Program-made: the position numbers and the translations under genes
In this document: piece after piece, positions 36,083-45,488 of the stretch
Layout of the letters: the number at the start of each line of letters is the position of its first letter
How positions within the stretch are numbered: position 1 is the stretch's first letter
Assembly (NCBI RefSeq): GCF_001905505.1
Contig: NZ_LIPG01000001.1
Coordinates: forward strand, 992,001 to 1,056,000
Length of the DNA: 64,000 bases
Reading direction: 5' to 3'
DNA from: Streptomyces sp. CB02058
GTDB taxonomy: Bacteria; Actinomycetota; Actinomycetes; Streptomycetales; Streptomycetaceae
Notes under the pieces: generated by a model
What the model was told of the DNA's origin: nothing
The model's input: the letters and a program-made list of their open reading frames with translations, nothing else
The model's database searches: none

Positions 36083-37717
36083 TCAGTGACCGCCCGGGGC
36101 GCCCACCGTGGCGGGCGGCAGCGTCTTCTGGACGCCGGGGTCGCCCACGTCCGCCGTGTAGTCGGACGGGGACGTCTCGTCGATACCCGCCGGGGCCTTC
36201 ACCGCGTTGAGGACGAAGGTCAGCACGAGCACGACGACGACGTTCAGCACGAACGCGGTGAGACCGATGTAGCCGATCTCGCCGATGCCCGGGATCTCCT
36301 TCGAGGACCCGCCGAAGTGCTTCTGGGTCGGGCTGGCGACACCGTACGCGGCCACCGTGCCGTAGATCATGCCGACCGCCCAGCCGGCGATCAGGGCCCA
36401 GCGGTGGAACCACCGGGTGAACAGGCCGCCCACCAGGGCGGGCATCGTCTGGAGGATCCAGATGCCGCCCAGCAGCTGGAAGTTGATCGCGACCGTCTTG
36501 TCCATGGTGAGGACGAAGACGAGCGCGCCGACCTTCACCAGCAGCGAGACCAGCTTGGAGACCTTGGTCTCCTGGGCCGGGGTCGCGTCGGGCTTGATGA
36601 AGTCCTTGTAGATGTTGCGGGTGAAGAGGTTCGCCGCGGCGATCGACATGATCGCGGCCGGCACCAGCGCGCCGATACCGATCGCGGCGAAGGCCACGCC
36701 AGCGAACCAGTCCGGGAACATGTTCTCGAACAGCTGCGGGATCGCGAGCTGCCCGTTGTCCACCTTGATCCCGGCGGCGATCGCCATGAAGCCGAGCAGG
36801 GCCAGCAGACCCAGCATCAGCGAGTACAGCGGCAGGATCGTCGTGTTGCGCCGGATCACCTCACGGCTGCGGCTGGAGAGCGTCGCCGTGATCGAGTGCG
36901 GATACATGAAGAGGGCCAGTGCCGAGCCCAGGGCCAGGGTGGCGTACACCCACTGGCCGGAGGCGCCCGGCGCGAGCCCGGCCACGGGTTTGCCCGCCGC
37001 CTCGTTCGCCGCCGAGAACTTCTCGTTCGCCGCGGCGAAGATGCTGTCGAAGCCGCCCAGCTTTATCGGGATGTAGATGATCGCCACCGCGATGACGAGG
37101 TAGATCAGACCGTCCTTGACGAACGCGATCAGCGCCGGCGCGCGCAGGCCGGAGGAGTAGGTGTAGGCCGCGAGGACCGCGAACGCGATCAGCAGCGGCA
37201 GGTCCTTGATGAACCAGTGCGTGGTCTCGCCGCCGCCGACGCCCATGACGTCCAGCACGGCCTGGATGCCGACCAGTTGGAGCGCGATGTACGGCATCGT
37301 GGCGAGGATGCCCGTGAGGGCGACCGCCAGCGAGAGCCCCTTCGAGCCGAAGCGCCCCCGGACGAAGTCCGAGGTGGTGACGTAGCCGTGCTTGTGCGAG
37401 ACCGACCACAGACGCGGCAGGAAGGTGAAGATGAGCGGATAGATGAGGATCGTGTAGGGGACCGCGAAGAAGCCGGCCGCCCCCGCCGCGTAGACCGCCG
37501 CGGGCACCGCGACGAAGGTGTACGCCGTGTAGAGGTCGCCGCCCAGCAGGAACCAGGTCACCCAGGTGCCGAACGACCGTCCGCCCAGGCCCCATTCGTC
37601 GAGGCTGGCCTCGTTCTCGGCCTTGCGCCAGCGCGCGGCCATGAATCCGATGACCGTGACGGCCAGGAAGAAGAAGATGAACACGGCGAGCGCGACGCCG
37701 TTCACGCCGTCCTTCAT
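36083..37717 (-). CDS. mctP: monocarboxylate permease, sodium:solute symporter family (MctP-type)
   Basis: 544 residues with about 13 transmembrane helices. SSS-family wording is clear: DEWGLGGRSFGTWVTWFLLGG, RGRFGSKGLSLAVALTG and FAAIGIGALVPAAIMSIAAANLF. The MctP branch takes up lactate, pyruvate, acetate and similar acids. ATG 37717 overlaps the stop of the DUF3311 gene by four bases, the usual partner arrangement. The symbol is by family resemblance. Confidence 0.85.
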   Translation of the reverse strand: MKDGVNGVALAVFIFFFLAVTVIGFMAARWRKAENEASLDEWGLGGRSFGTWVTWFLLGGDLYTAYTFVAVPAAVYAAGAAGFFAVPYTILIYPLIFTFLPRLWSVSHKHGYVTTSDFVRGRFGSKGLSLAVALTGILATMPYIALQLVGIQAVLDVMGVGGGETTHWFIKDLPLLIAFAVLAAYTYSSGLRAPALIAFVKDGLIYLVIAVAIIYIPIKLGGFDSIFAAANEKFSAANEAAGKPVAGLAPGASGQWVYATLALGSALALFMYPHSITATLSSRSREVIRRNTTILPLYSLMLGLLALLGFMAIAAGIKVDNGQLAIPQLFENMFPDWFAGVAFAAIGIGALVPAAIMSIAAANLFTRNIYKDFIKPDATPAQETKVSKLVSLLVKVGALVFVLTMDKTVAINFQLLGGIWILQTMPALVGGLFTRWFHRWALIAGWAVGMIYGTVAAYGVASPTQKHFGGSSKEIPGIGEIGYIGLTAFVLNVVVVLVLTFVLNAVKAPAGIDETSPSDYTADVGDPGVQKTLPPATVGAPGGH

Positions 37718-37977
37718 GCGGAAGCACCCCCCTTGCGGGCGCGCTGGTCACGCTGCCACAGCTTGTACGCGACCATGGTGAGCGAGGTCGAGATGAGCAC
37801 CCAGAGCATCTGGTACCAGTAGAAGAACGGGATGCCGATGAAGGTCGGTTCGATCTTCGCGTACGAGCCCACCCAGAGCATCGCCACGAACGGGGCCACC
37901 AGACAGAGTGCGATGACCACCCTGACGGGTGTCACCGTGGGTCCTGTCGGTGGGTTCGCTTCGTTTTCTTCCGGCAT
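37714..37977 (-). CDS. DUF3311 small membrane protein, symporter partner
   Basis: 87 residues with two transmembrane helices (VVIALCLVAPFVAMLWVGSY and IGIPFFYWYQMLWVLISTSL). DUF3311 proteins are encoded directly ahead of SSS permeases and are thought to act as accessory subunits. A charged C-terminal QRDQRARKGG faces the cytoplasm. First gene of the pair with mctP; GGAG lies upstream of ATG 37977. Confidence 0.85.
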   Translation of the reverse strand: MPEENEANPPTGPTVTPVRVVIALCLVAPFVAMLWVGSYAKIEPTFIGIPFFYWYQMLWVLISTSLTMVAYKLWQRDQRARKGGASA

Positions 37978-38136
37978 GTGGCGACTCCGTCCCCTCGCTG
38001 ATCACCTGGTGTAATGCGCAGGAAATCTAGGGGAGAGGTCCGGCCACCGTCACCCCCCGTCCGCATTGCGGTCCTGCAACGGTCCGCCGGAGCGCGGGAA
38101 CAGGCGTGGCCGGAACCCGCCGGTGCCCGGAACGAC

Positions 38137-38166
38137 CGATCCCCTCGCGCGGGCGCGAGGGGATCG
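38137..38166 (-). terminator. terminator after dasR
   Basis: CGATCCCCTCGCGC (38137-38150) pairs fully with GCGCGAGGGGATCG (38153-38166) around two bases; 23 bases past the dasR stop. Confidence 0.75.
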
Positions 38167-38189
38167 TGGGCGAGGAGGCCGGGGCGGTC

Positions 38190-39059
<870 letters not shown>

Positions 39060-39117
39060 TCAGGTGTCGGTCCGATAACGGACGCGAGTGCACTTCTTAT
39101 ACACCCTTGACACCCCT

Positions 39118-39133
39118 AAAGGTCTAGGCCAAG
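39118..39133. promoter_or_regulatory. DasR-responsive element (dre) 1
   Basis: AAAGGTCTAGGCCAAG resembles the 16-base dre consensus (ACTGGTCTAGACCAGT) with a conserved GGTCTAG-CCA core. It lies near a TTGACA at 39107 in the dasR-dasA intergenic region. Confidence 0.65.
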
Positions 39134-39141
39134 CTCCCGGT

Positions 39142-39157
39142 ACTGGTCTAAACCATT
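39142..39157. promoter_or_regulatory. DasR-responsive element (dre) 2
   Basis: ACTGGTCTAAACCATT matches the dre consensus at almost every position. Placed 87 bases upstream of dasA, it can serve both divergent units. Confidence 0.85.
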
Positions 39158-39243
39158 AAAGACCAGGTCCCAGCCCCACAGGCACCAGGCTTACGTCTTC
39201 GCGGTGGGCGGGGGGTTGCTGGTATCCCTGAGGAGGGTGTGGC

Positions 39244-40542
39244 ATGAAGCGCAAGCTCATTGCGGCAGTAGGCGTCGCAGCGATGATGACCGGAATCGCG
39301 GCGTGTGGTGGGGACAGTAATGAAAACGCCTCGAAGGACCCGAAGGACCGCACCGAGAGCCTGACGGTCTGGCTCATGGTCGACGCGCAGAGCACCTGGC
39401 CGGAACTGGTCAAGGACGTCAACGCGCAGTTCAAGAAGAAGTACCCGAAGGTCAAGGTCAACGTCCAGTACCAGCAGTGGGCGGACAAGGCCAAGAAGCT
39501 CGACACGGCCCTCGGCGGCGACAAGTTCCCGGATGTCGTCGAGCTCGGCAACACCGAGACGATGCAGTACATCCTGAACGGCGCCCTTGCCGAGATCGAC
39601 CCCAAGAAGTACGACAACTCGGACACCTGGATCAAGGGTCTGAAGGACACCTGCACCTTCGAGGGCAAGCAGTTCTGCGTGCCCTACTACGCGGGCGCCC
39701 GTGTCGCGATCTACAACAAGGACATGTTCAAGAAGGGCACCGGCAGCGACGTGCTCCCGGAGACCGAGGACGAGCTGCTCGCCGCGCTCGACAAGGTCTC
39801 GGCGGAGTACACGAAGAAGGACAAGCGCTTCTCGTCCCTCTACCTGCCGGGCCGTTACTGGTACGCGGCCATGTCCTACGTGGCGGCCTACGGCGGCTCC
39901 ATCGCCGAGTACGACGAGGGCGCGAAGGAGTGGAAGGGCAACCTCTCCTCCCCCGAGTCGCTGAAGGGCATCGAGCACTTCGTCAACCTGGTCAAGAAGT
40001 ACAACAAGGCCGACCAGACCAAGGACGAGCAGGACCACGCCAACGTCATGGCCAACGAGAAGGCGGCCCTGATCTACGGCAACGGCTGGGAGGCCGGCTC
40101 CGTCGTCGACGGTGCCAACAACGGCAACCCGAAGCTCGAGGGCAAGATCGCGCCCGCCGGAATGCCCGGCCCCGAGGGCAAGGCGCTTCCGTCCTTCATC
40201 GGCGGCTCGGACCTCGCGGTGACCGCGAAGTCCAAGGTCACCGACCTGGGCGAGGAGTGGGTCTCGCTCTTCACCAGCGAGAAGTCGCAGGAGGTGCTCG
40301 CCTCCAAGAACATCCTCCCGAACAACGAGAAGCAGCTCGAGCCGCTGAAGTCGAAGCCTGAGACGGCCGCCGTCGCCAACGCGGTGCCGGACGCCTGGTT
40401 CACGCCGATCGCGCCGGGCTGGACCTCGATCGAGAAGGAGGAGGTCCTGGAGAACATGCTCCTGGAGATCCTCAAGGGCACCTCGGTGGCCGACGCCGCC
40501 AAGAAGGCCGACGACAAGATCAACGAGCTGATCAACAAGTAG
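39244..40542 (+). CDS. dasA: chitobiose ABC transporter, substrate-binding lipoprotein
   Basis: 432 residues. A lipoprotein signal (MKRKLIAAVGVAAMMTGIAAC) places the mature Cys near residue 20. The rest is a family 1 sugar-binding protein (LGNTETMQYILNGAL, VAAYGGSIAEYDEG). In S. coelicolor DasA binds N,N'-diacetylchitobiose at the cell surface. GGAGG lies seven bases before ATG 39244. Followed by a hairpin before dasB, which would give more dasA transcript than permease transcript. Confidence 0.92.
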   Translation: MKRKLIAAVGVAAMMTGIAACGGDSNENASKDPKDRTESLTVWLMVDAQSTWPELVKDVNAQFKKKYPKVKVNVQYQQWADKAKKLDTALGGDKFPDVVELGNTETMQYILNGALAEIDPKKYDNSDTWIKGLKDTCTFEGKQFCVPYYAGARVAIYNKDMFKKGTGSDVLPETEDELLAALDKVSAEYTKKDKRFSSLYLPGRYWYAAMSYVAAYGGSIAEYDEGAKEWKGNLSSPESLKGIEHFVNLVKKYNKADQTKDEQDHANVMANEKAALIYGNGWEAGSVVDGANNGNPKLEGKIAPAGMPGPEGKALPSFIGGSDLAVTAKSKVTDLGEEWVSLFTSEKSQEVLASKNILPNNEKQLEPLKSKPETAAVANAVPDAWFTPIAPGWTSIEKEEVLENMLLEILKGTSVADAAKKADDKINELINK

Positions 40543-40566
40543 TCGCGAGCCTTCGGCTCTCCAGGC

Positions 40567-40592
40567 GGGGGCCCGGCGAACACCGGGCCCCC
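40567..40592 (+). terminator. intercistronic hairpin dasA-dasB
   Basis: Ten-base-pair stem GGGGGCCCGG / CCGGGCCCCC with loop CGAACA, followed by GTCCCTTTCTT. Probably a partial terminator within the operon. Confidence 0.75.
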
Positions 40593-40665
40593 GTCCCTTT
40601 CTTAGGTTGAGAACGCCGTGATTCCCGGGTAGAGACCCCGGGAATCCCGATGGAAGGTCAGTCAC

Positions 40666-41682
40666 GTGACTGCTGCCGACACCAAGGCCGCCGGTCCACC
40701 GGTTCCCGTACCGGGTGTCCCGGAGAAGACCGGGAACCCGCCCTCCGAGCAGGAAGCCGCCGGGCCGGGCCCGAAGAAGCGGCGGAGGAAGGGGGAACTC
40801 CTTCCCTACTTCCTGATCCTGCCGGCGATCCTCGCCATCGCCGCCGTCTACGTCTACCCGCTGATCAAGACCGTGATCATGTCCTTCCAGGACATGGGGC
40901 GGGCGGCTCTCTGGGGCAACGGCGAGACGCCATGGGTCGGCCTGGAGCAGTTCACCAACATCCTCGGCGACCCCGAGTTCTGGTCGGTCGTCGGCCGGAC
41001 CATCGTCTTCATGACCGTCTGCGTCGTGCTGACCATGGGCATCGGCCTGCTGATAGCCCTGATGATGCTGAGGCTCTCCACCTGGGTGCGGCTGGTCCTC
41101 ACCGTGGCGCTGATCGCCGCCTGGTCCATGCCCCTCATGGTGGCCGCCTCGGTGTTCCGCTGGCTCTCCGACTCCGACTACGGCCTGATCAACACCCTGC
41201 TCGCGGACATCACGGGCAACGAGGACCGGTGGCTCGGCCACAACTGGTTCCTGGACCCCTGGCAGGGATTCGGCATCATCACGCTCCTGGTCGTCTGGGG
41301 CGCCATCCCGTTCGTCGTGATCACCATGTACGCCGCGCTCACCCAGGTCCCCAAGGAGCTGGAGGAGGCCGCCTCCCTCGACGGCGCCACCGCGTTCGGC
41401 GTGTACCGCTATGTGACCTGGCCGGTCATCAAGCCGGTGTTCACGATGGTCGCCACGCTCTCGGTCATCTGGGACTTCAACGTGTTCGGCCAGATCTGGC
41501 TGCTCCGCGGGAACAAGCCCGAACCCGAGTACGAGACCCTCGGCCTCTACTCCTTCTCCAAGGCGTTCGAGTCCACCTCCTTCAGCCAGGGCAGTGCGAT
41601 CGCGCTGATCACCGTCGTGATGCTCTCCGGCGTCGCCGTCTACTACCTGCGCCAGCTGATCAAGACGGGAGAGGTCGAATGA
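40666..41682 (+). CDS. dasB: chitobiose ABC transporter permease
   Basis: 338 residues from GTG 40666. A basic, Pro-rich N-terminal 45 residues precede six transmembrane helices. The EAA loop for the ATPase is ELEEAASLDGATAFGVYRYV. Partner of DasC; no ATPase gene is adjacent, as in S. coelicolor where the shared MsiK energises it. Its stop overlaps the dasC start (ATGA). Confidence 0.92.
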   Translation: MTAADTKAAGPPVPVPGVPEKTGNPPSEQEAAGPGPKKRRRKGELLPYFLILPAILAIAAVYVYPLIKTVIMSFQDMGRAALWGNGETPWVGLEQFTNILGDPEFWSVVGRTIVFMTVCVVLTMGIGLLIALMMLRLSTWVRLVLTVALIAAWSMPLMVAASVFRWLSDSDYGLINTLLADITGNEDRWLGHNWFLDPWQGFGIITLLVVWGAIPFVVITMYAALTQVPKELEEAASLDGATAFGVYRYVTWPVIKPVFTMVATLSVIWDFNVFGQIWLLRGNKPEPEYETLGLYSFSKAFESTSFSQGSAIALITVVMLSGVAVYYLRQLIKTGEVE

Positions 41683-42551
41683 GCGCCTCCACACCCACCG
41701 ACGCGCCGGCCCAGGTCCTGAGGCCCGACCGCAAGAGGAACCGCCTCGGCTACAACATCCTGGCGCTGGTCACGGCCGGTGTCATGGCCTTCCCGGTCTA
41801 CTGGCTGATCGTCAGCTCGCTCCGCCCGAACCACGAGATCCGGTCCTACGACCAGACGCTGTGGCCGTCGTCCCTCACCTTCGACAACTTCGCGCGCGCG
41901 GTGAAGCAGGACAACTTCGCCACGGCGATCCAGTCGAGCCTCATCGTCTCGGTCACCGCCGTCCTCGGTGGCATGATCATCGCGACGCTCGCGGCGCTCG
42001 CCATCGGACGCTTCCGTTTCTTCGGGCGGAAGGCACTGATGATGATCATGATCCTCGTCCAGATGCTTCCGCCGACCGCGATGCTGATCCCGATCTACCT
42101 CCAGCTCAACGCGATGGGGGGCATCGACGAGTACTGGGGACTCATCGTCGTCTACCTCGTCTCCACGCTGCCCTTCGCGACCATCATGATCCGCGGGTTC
42201 GTGATCAACATCCCGGTGGAGCTCGAGGAGTCCGCCATGGTGGACGGCTGTACCCGCATGGGGGCCTTCCGCCGGGTCATCTTCCCGCTGCTGGCGCCGG
42301 GGCTCGCCGCCGCGTCCATCTTCGCGCTGGTCAACGCGTGGAACGAGTACCTGTTCGCGTACATCCTGATCAACGACAACTCCAAGTACACGCTCAACGT
42401 GTGGCTGATGACCTTCACCACCGAGCGCGGAACGGACTACGGCGCGCTGATGGCGGCGTCCACGCTCATCTCCATCCCGGTCGTCATCTTCTTCATGATC
42501 ATCCAGGGGAAGATGGCTACGGGGCTCACCTCCGGCGCCGTGAAGGGATAA
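41679..42551 (+). CDS. dasC: chitobiose ABC transporter permease
   Basis: 290 residues with six transmembrane helices. EAA loop: ELEESAMVDGCTRMGAFRRV. The start ATG 41679 lies in the dasB stop (ATGA). It forms the membrane channel with DasB and is followed by dasD after nine bases. Confidence 0.92.
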   Translation: MSASTPTDAPAQVLRPDRKRNRLGYNILALVTAGVMAFPVYWLIVSSLRPNHEIRSYDQTLWPSSLTFDNFARAVKQDNFATAIQSSLIVSVTAVLGGMIIATLAALAIGRFRFFGRKALMMIMILVQMLPPTAMLIPIYLQLNAMGGIDEYWGLIVVYLVSTLPFATIMIRGFVINIPVELEESAMVDGCTRMGAFRRVIFPLLAPGLAAASIFALVNAWNEYLFAYILINDNSKYTLNVWLMTFTTERGTDYGALMAASTLISIPVVIFFMIIQGKMATGLTSGAVKG

Positions 42552-42560
42552 CGCAGCCCC

Positions 42561-44087
42561 ATGACCACCCTCGTATCCACCACGGACACCGTCACACGTG
42601 ACGCGCTCGCGGTCCTCCAGCCCGGCTTCACCGGCACGACCGCCCCCGACTGGCTCCTGCGCAGGGTCGGCGAAGGCCTGGCCTCCGTCGGGCTGTTCGG
42701 CCGCAACATCGACTCTCCCGAGCAGCTCTCCGCGCTCACCGCCCGGCTGCGGGCCGAGCGGGACGACGTACTCGTCGCGATCGACGAGGAGGGCGGCGAC
42801 GTCACCAGGCTGGAGGTCCGCGACGGCTCCTCCTTCCCCGGCAACCTCGCGCTCGGCGCCGTCGACGACGTGGAGCTGACCCGGGCCGTCGCCCGGGAGC
42901 TCGGCCGCAGGCTGGCCGAGTGCGGCGTCAACCTCAACTGGGCGCCGTCCGCCGACGTCAACTCCAACGCGGGCAACCCGGTCATCGGAGTGCGCTCCTT
43001 CGGCGCCGATCCCGCGCTGGTCGCCCGGCACACCGCCGCGTACGTCGAGGGGCTCCAGGCCTCCGGCGTCGCCGCGTGCACCAAGCACTTCCCCGGGCAC
43101 GGCGACACCGCGGTCGACTCGCACCTCTCGCTGCCCCGCATCGATGTGGACCTGGACACCCTGCACGCCCGTGAGCTGGTGCCTTTCCGGGCGGCTCTCG
43201 CAGCGGGTTCCAAATCAGTGATGAGTGCACATATCCTGCTACCCGCACTCGACCCGACCCGGCCCGCGACCCTGAGCCCGCAGATCCTCACCGGTCTGCT
43301 GCGCGAGGAGCTGGGCTACGACGGGCTGATCGTCACCGACGGCATGGAGATGGACGCCATCGCCGGCACGTACGGCATCGAGCGCGGGTCCGTACTCGCC
43401 ATAGCCGCGGGCGCCGACGCCATCTGCGTCGGCGGCGGGCTGGCCGACGAGGAGACCGTGCTACGGCTGCGCGACGCGCTGGTGACGGCGGTGCGGACCG
43501 GAGAACTGCCCGAGGAGCGGCTGGCCGACGCCGCCGCACGTGTACGGACCCTCGCGTCGTGGACGCGGGGGGCCAGGGGGGCTGCCTCGGAGCCGGGCGC
43601 GGACACGCAGGAGGGGACCGCGCCCGGCACCGGAGCCGGCATCGGGCTGATCGCGGCCCGCCGTGCCGTCACGGTCACGGGTTCCGCCGAGCCGCTGACC
43701 GAGCCGGCGTACGTCGCGGCCTTCACCCCGGTCGCCAACATCGCGGTCGGCGCGGAGACCCCCTGGGGCCTCGGTGCCGAGCTGTCCCGGATGCTGCCGG
43801 GCACCACGACGGACACCTACGGCAGCGACAGCGAGGCGCCCGCGGCCGAGGTGCTGAGGGCGGCGGGGGAGCGGCGCGTCGTCGCCGTCGTCCGCGACCT
43901 CCACCGGCACGCCTGGATGGCCGCCGCCGTGGACGCCCTGGTGGCGGCCCGCCCCGACACGGTCGTGGTCGAGATGGGCCTGCCCGAGGCGCCGCCCCGG
44001 GGTGCGCGGCACATCGCGACGTACGGCGCGGCGCGGGTGTGCGGCGTCGCGGCGGCGGAAGTGATCACGGGGCGCACCGGGTCCTGA
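42561..44087 (+). CDS. dasD: family 3 beta-N-acetylhexosaminidase
   Basis: 508 residues without a signal peptide, so intracellular. The NagZ-type signature KHFPGHGDTAVDSHLSLP carries the His/Asp pair, and LIVTDGMEMDAI contains the Asp nucleophile. It should split imported diacetylchitobiose into N-acetylglucosamine. A Gly/Glu/Ala linker at about residue 345 leads to a C-terminal domain of the type found in two-domain GH3 enzymes. Last gene of dasABCD. Confidence 0.9.
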   Translation: MTTLVSTTDTVTRDALAVLQPGFTGTTAPDWLLRRVGEGLASVGLFGRNIDSPEQLSALTARLRAERDDVLVAIDEEGGDVTRLEVRDGSSFPGNLALGAVDDVELTRAVARELGRRLAECGVNLNWAPSADVNSNAGNPVIGVRSFGADPALVARHTAAYVEGLQASGVAACTKHFPGHGDTAVDSHLSLPRIDVDLDTLHARELVPFRAALAAGSKSVMSAHILLPALDPTRPATLSPQILTGLLREELGYDGLIVTDGMEMDAIAGTYGIERGSVLAIAAGADAICVGGGLADEETVLRLRDALVTAVRTGELPEERLADAAARVRTLASWTRGARGAASEPGADTQEGTAPGTGAGIGLIAARRAVTVTGSAEPLTEPAYVAAFTPVANIAVGAETPWGLGAELSRMLPGTTTDTYGSDSEAPAAEVLRAAGERRVVAVVRDLHRHAWMAAAVDALVAARPDTVVVEMGLPEAPPRGARHIATYGAARVCGVAAAEVITGRTGS

Positions 44088-44100
44088 ACCGGCCGGGCAA

Positions 44101-44145
44101 CGCGTGAGGGCCGGGTCACCGCACAGGTGACCCGGCCCTCACGCG
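44101..44145. terminator. bidirectional terminator between dasD and nagB
   Basis: A perfect 20-base-pair stem (arms 44101-44120 and 44126-44145, each beginning or ending in CGCGTGAGGGCC or its complement) with loop GCACA. It serves both convergent transcripts. Confidence 0.92.
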
Positions 44146-44156
44146 TACGGGGAGGC

Positions 44157-44942
44157 TCAGAGGCCCTGCCACTGCGGCTTCGCCGCGTAGGTGGCGCGGA
44201 AGTAGTCCGCCAGCTTCAGCTTCGACGCGGCCGCCTCGTCGACCACGACCGTGGCGTGCGGGTGCAGCTGGAGCGCCGAGGCGGGGACGACGGAGGCCAC
44301 CGGGCCCTCGACCGTGCGCGCCACGGCCTCGGCCTTGCCCTCGCCGGTGGCCAGCAGGATCGGGTGGCGCGAGTCCAGGATCGTGCCGATGCCCTGGGTG
44401 ATGACGTGGTGGGGCACCTGCGCGATGTCGTCGTCGAAGAAGCGCGCGTTGTCGAGCCGGGTCTGCTCGGTCAGCGTCTTGATGCGGGTGCGGGAGGCGA
44501 GCGAGGAGCACGGCTCGTTGAAGCCGATGTGCCCGTCGGTGCCGATGCCGAGCAGCTGGAGGTCCACTCCGCCCGCCTCGGCGAGCGCCTTGTCGTACGC
44601 CTCGCAGGCGGCCTGGACGTCCTCGGCGCTGCCGTCGGGGCCCATGAAGGACTTCTCGGACAGCCCGAGCGGCTCGACGACCTCGCGCAGCACGACGGAG
44701 CGGTAGGACTCGGGGTGGCCGGCGGGCAGCCCCACGTACTCGTCGAGCTGGCAGATGCGGGCGTCCGACGCGTCCACGGCGCCGGAACGGACCTTCGCCG
44801 CGAGGGCCTGGTAGATGGGCAGCGGGGTCGAGCCGGTGGCAACGCCGAGCAGGGCGTCGGGCTTGCGGCTCAGCAGGGCCGCGATGGCCTCCGCGATGAG
44901 TTCTCCGCCTGCCGAGGCGTCCGGGACGATGACAACTTCCAC
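44157..44942 (-). CDS. nagB: glucosamine-6-phosphate deaminase
   Basis: 261 residues from GTG 44942. It converts glucosamine-6-phosphate to fructose-6-phosphate and ammonia. Motifs: LLGVATGSTPLPIY (phosphate loop), QLDEYVGLP (catalytic Asp) and LGIGTDGHIGFNEP (Asp-His pair). A dre site lies about 30 bases upstream, so DasR represses it. The substrate is also the DasR effector, closing a feedback loop. Confidence 0.95.
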   Translation of the reverse strand: MEVVIVPDASAGGELIAEAIAALLSRKPDALLGVATGSTPLPIYQALAAKVRSGAVDASDARICQLDEYVGLPAGHPESYRSVVLREVVEPLGLSEKSFMGPDGSAEDVQAACEAYDKALAEAGGVDLQLLGIGTDGHIGFNEPCSSLASRTRIKTLTEQTRLDNARFFDDDIAQVPHHVITQGIGTILDSRHPILLATGEGKAEAVARTVEGPVASVVPASALQLHPHATVVVDEAAASKLKLADYFRATYAAKPQWQGL

Positions 44943-44970
44943 GCTGTGCCTGCCGATCTGAAGAGTGGCG

Positions 44971-44986
44971 GGTGGTATAGACCAAT
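44971..44986. promoter_or_regulatory. DasR-responsive element upstream of nagB
   Basis: GGTGGTATAGACCAAT fits the dre consensus on either strand (TGGT-TAGACCA core), 29 bases ahead of the nagB start. Confidence 0.8.
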
Positions 44987-45344
44987 CTAGGCGCCCAATC
45001 TAGCAGAACGGGGCGGCCCGAAGGTGAACCGTCCGTATACGGGTCGCTGGTTGTCGCCCTGTCGGCGGACGATCACGTCCGCGGGGGCGCAAGCCCCTCG
45101 GAGGGCCTCGCGGGACCCCCGGAAACACCCGCGGGCCGCGGCGCCGGGACGGGACCCTCAGCCCGTCCGGCACCGCAGCCCGGAGTTTCCTGGCCGGCGG
45201 TGTGCGGTGCCTCCGGCCATGTGAGGCACCGGCGCAGTCAGGGCAGAGAGCGCCGGGTACCCCGGTCCGTTCTCCTGTGCGGGGAGAACGGAGGTCTGTC
45301 GTGTACGGGACGTCTCCTGAGTGTGACGTCCCTACACGGTGCAT

Positions 45345-45360
45345 TGTGGACTAGACCAAT
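45345..45360. promoter_or_regulatory. dre-like element upstream of histidine kinase
   Basis: TGTGGACTAGACCAAT matches 12 of 16 consensus dre positions including CTAGACCA. It lies 129 bases before the kinase start in a 490-base gap (45000-45488) in which I see no gene. Confidence 0.55.
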
Positions 45361-45488
45361 AGCCCGTGTCCATCCATGGGCGCGGAATTTCCTGTCGAGG
45401 TGCGCCCCTCCCACAGTGTCACGCATCGGAGGGCCGATCGGTTCGGAACCTCTTCGTTTCCGCGGGTACGCTCGCACATGTGCCCTCC

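Noticed and set aside
39148..41694. 848-codon antisense frame across dasA-dasB
   Set aside because: Shadow of the das genes; it also runs through the dre sites and an intercistronic hairpin.
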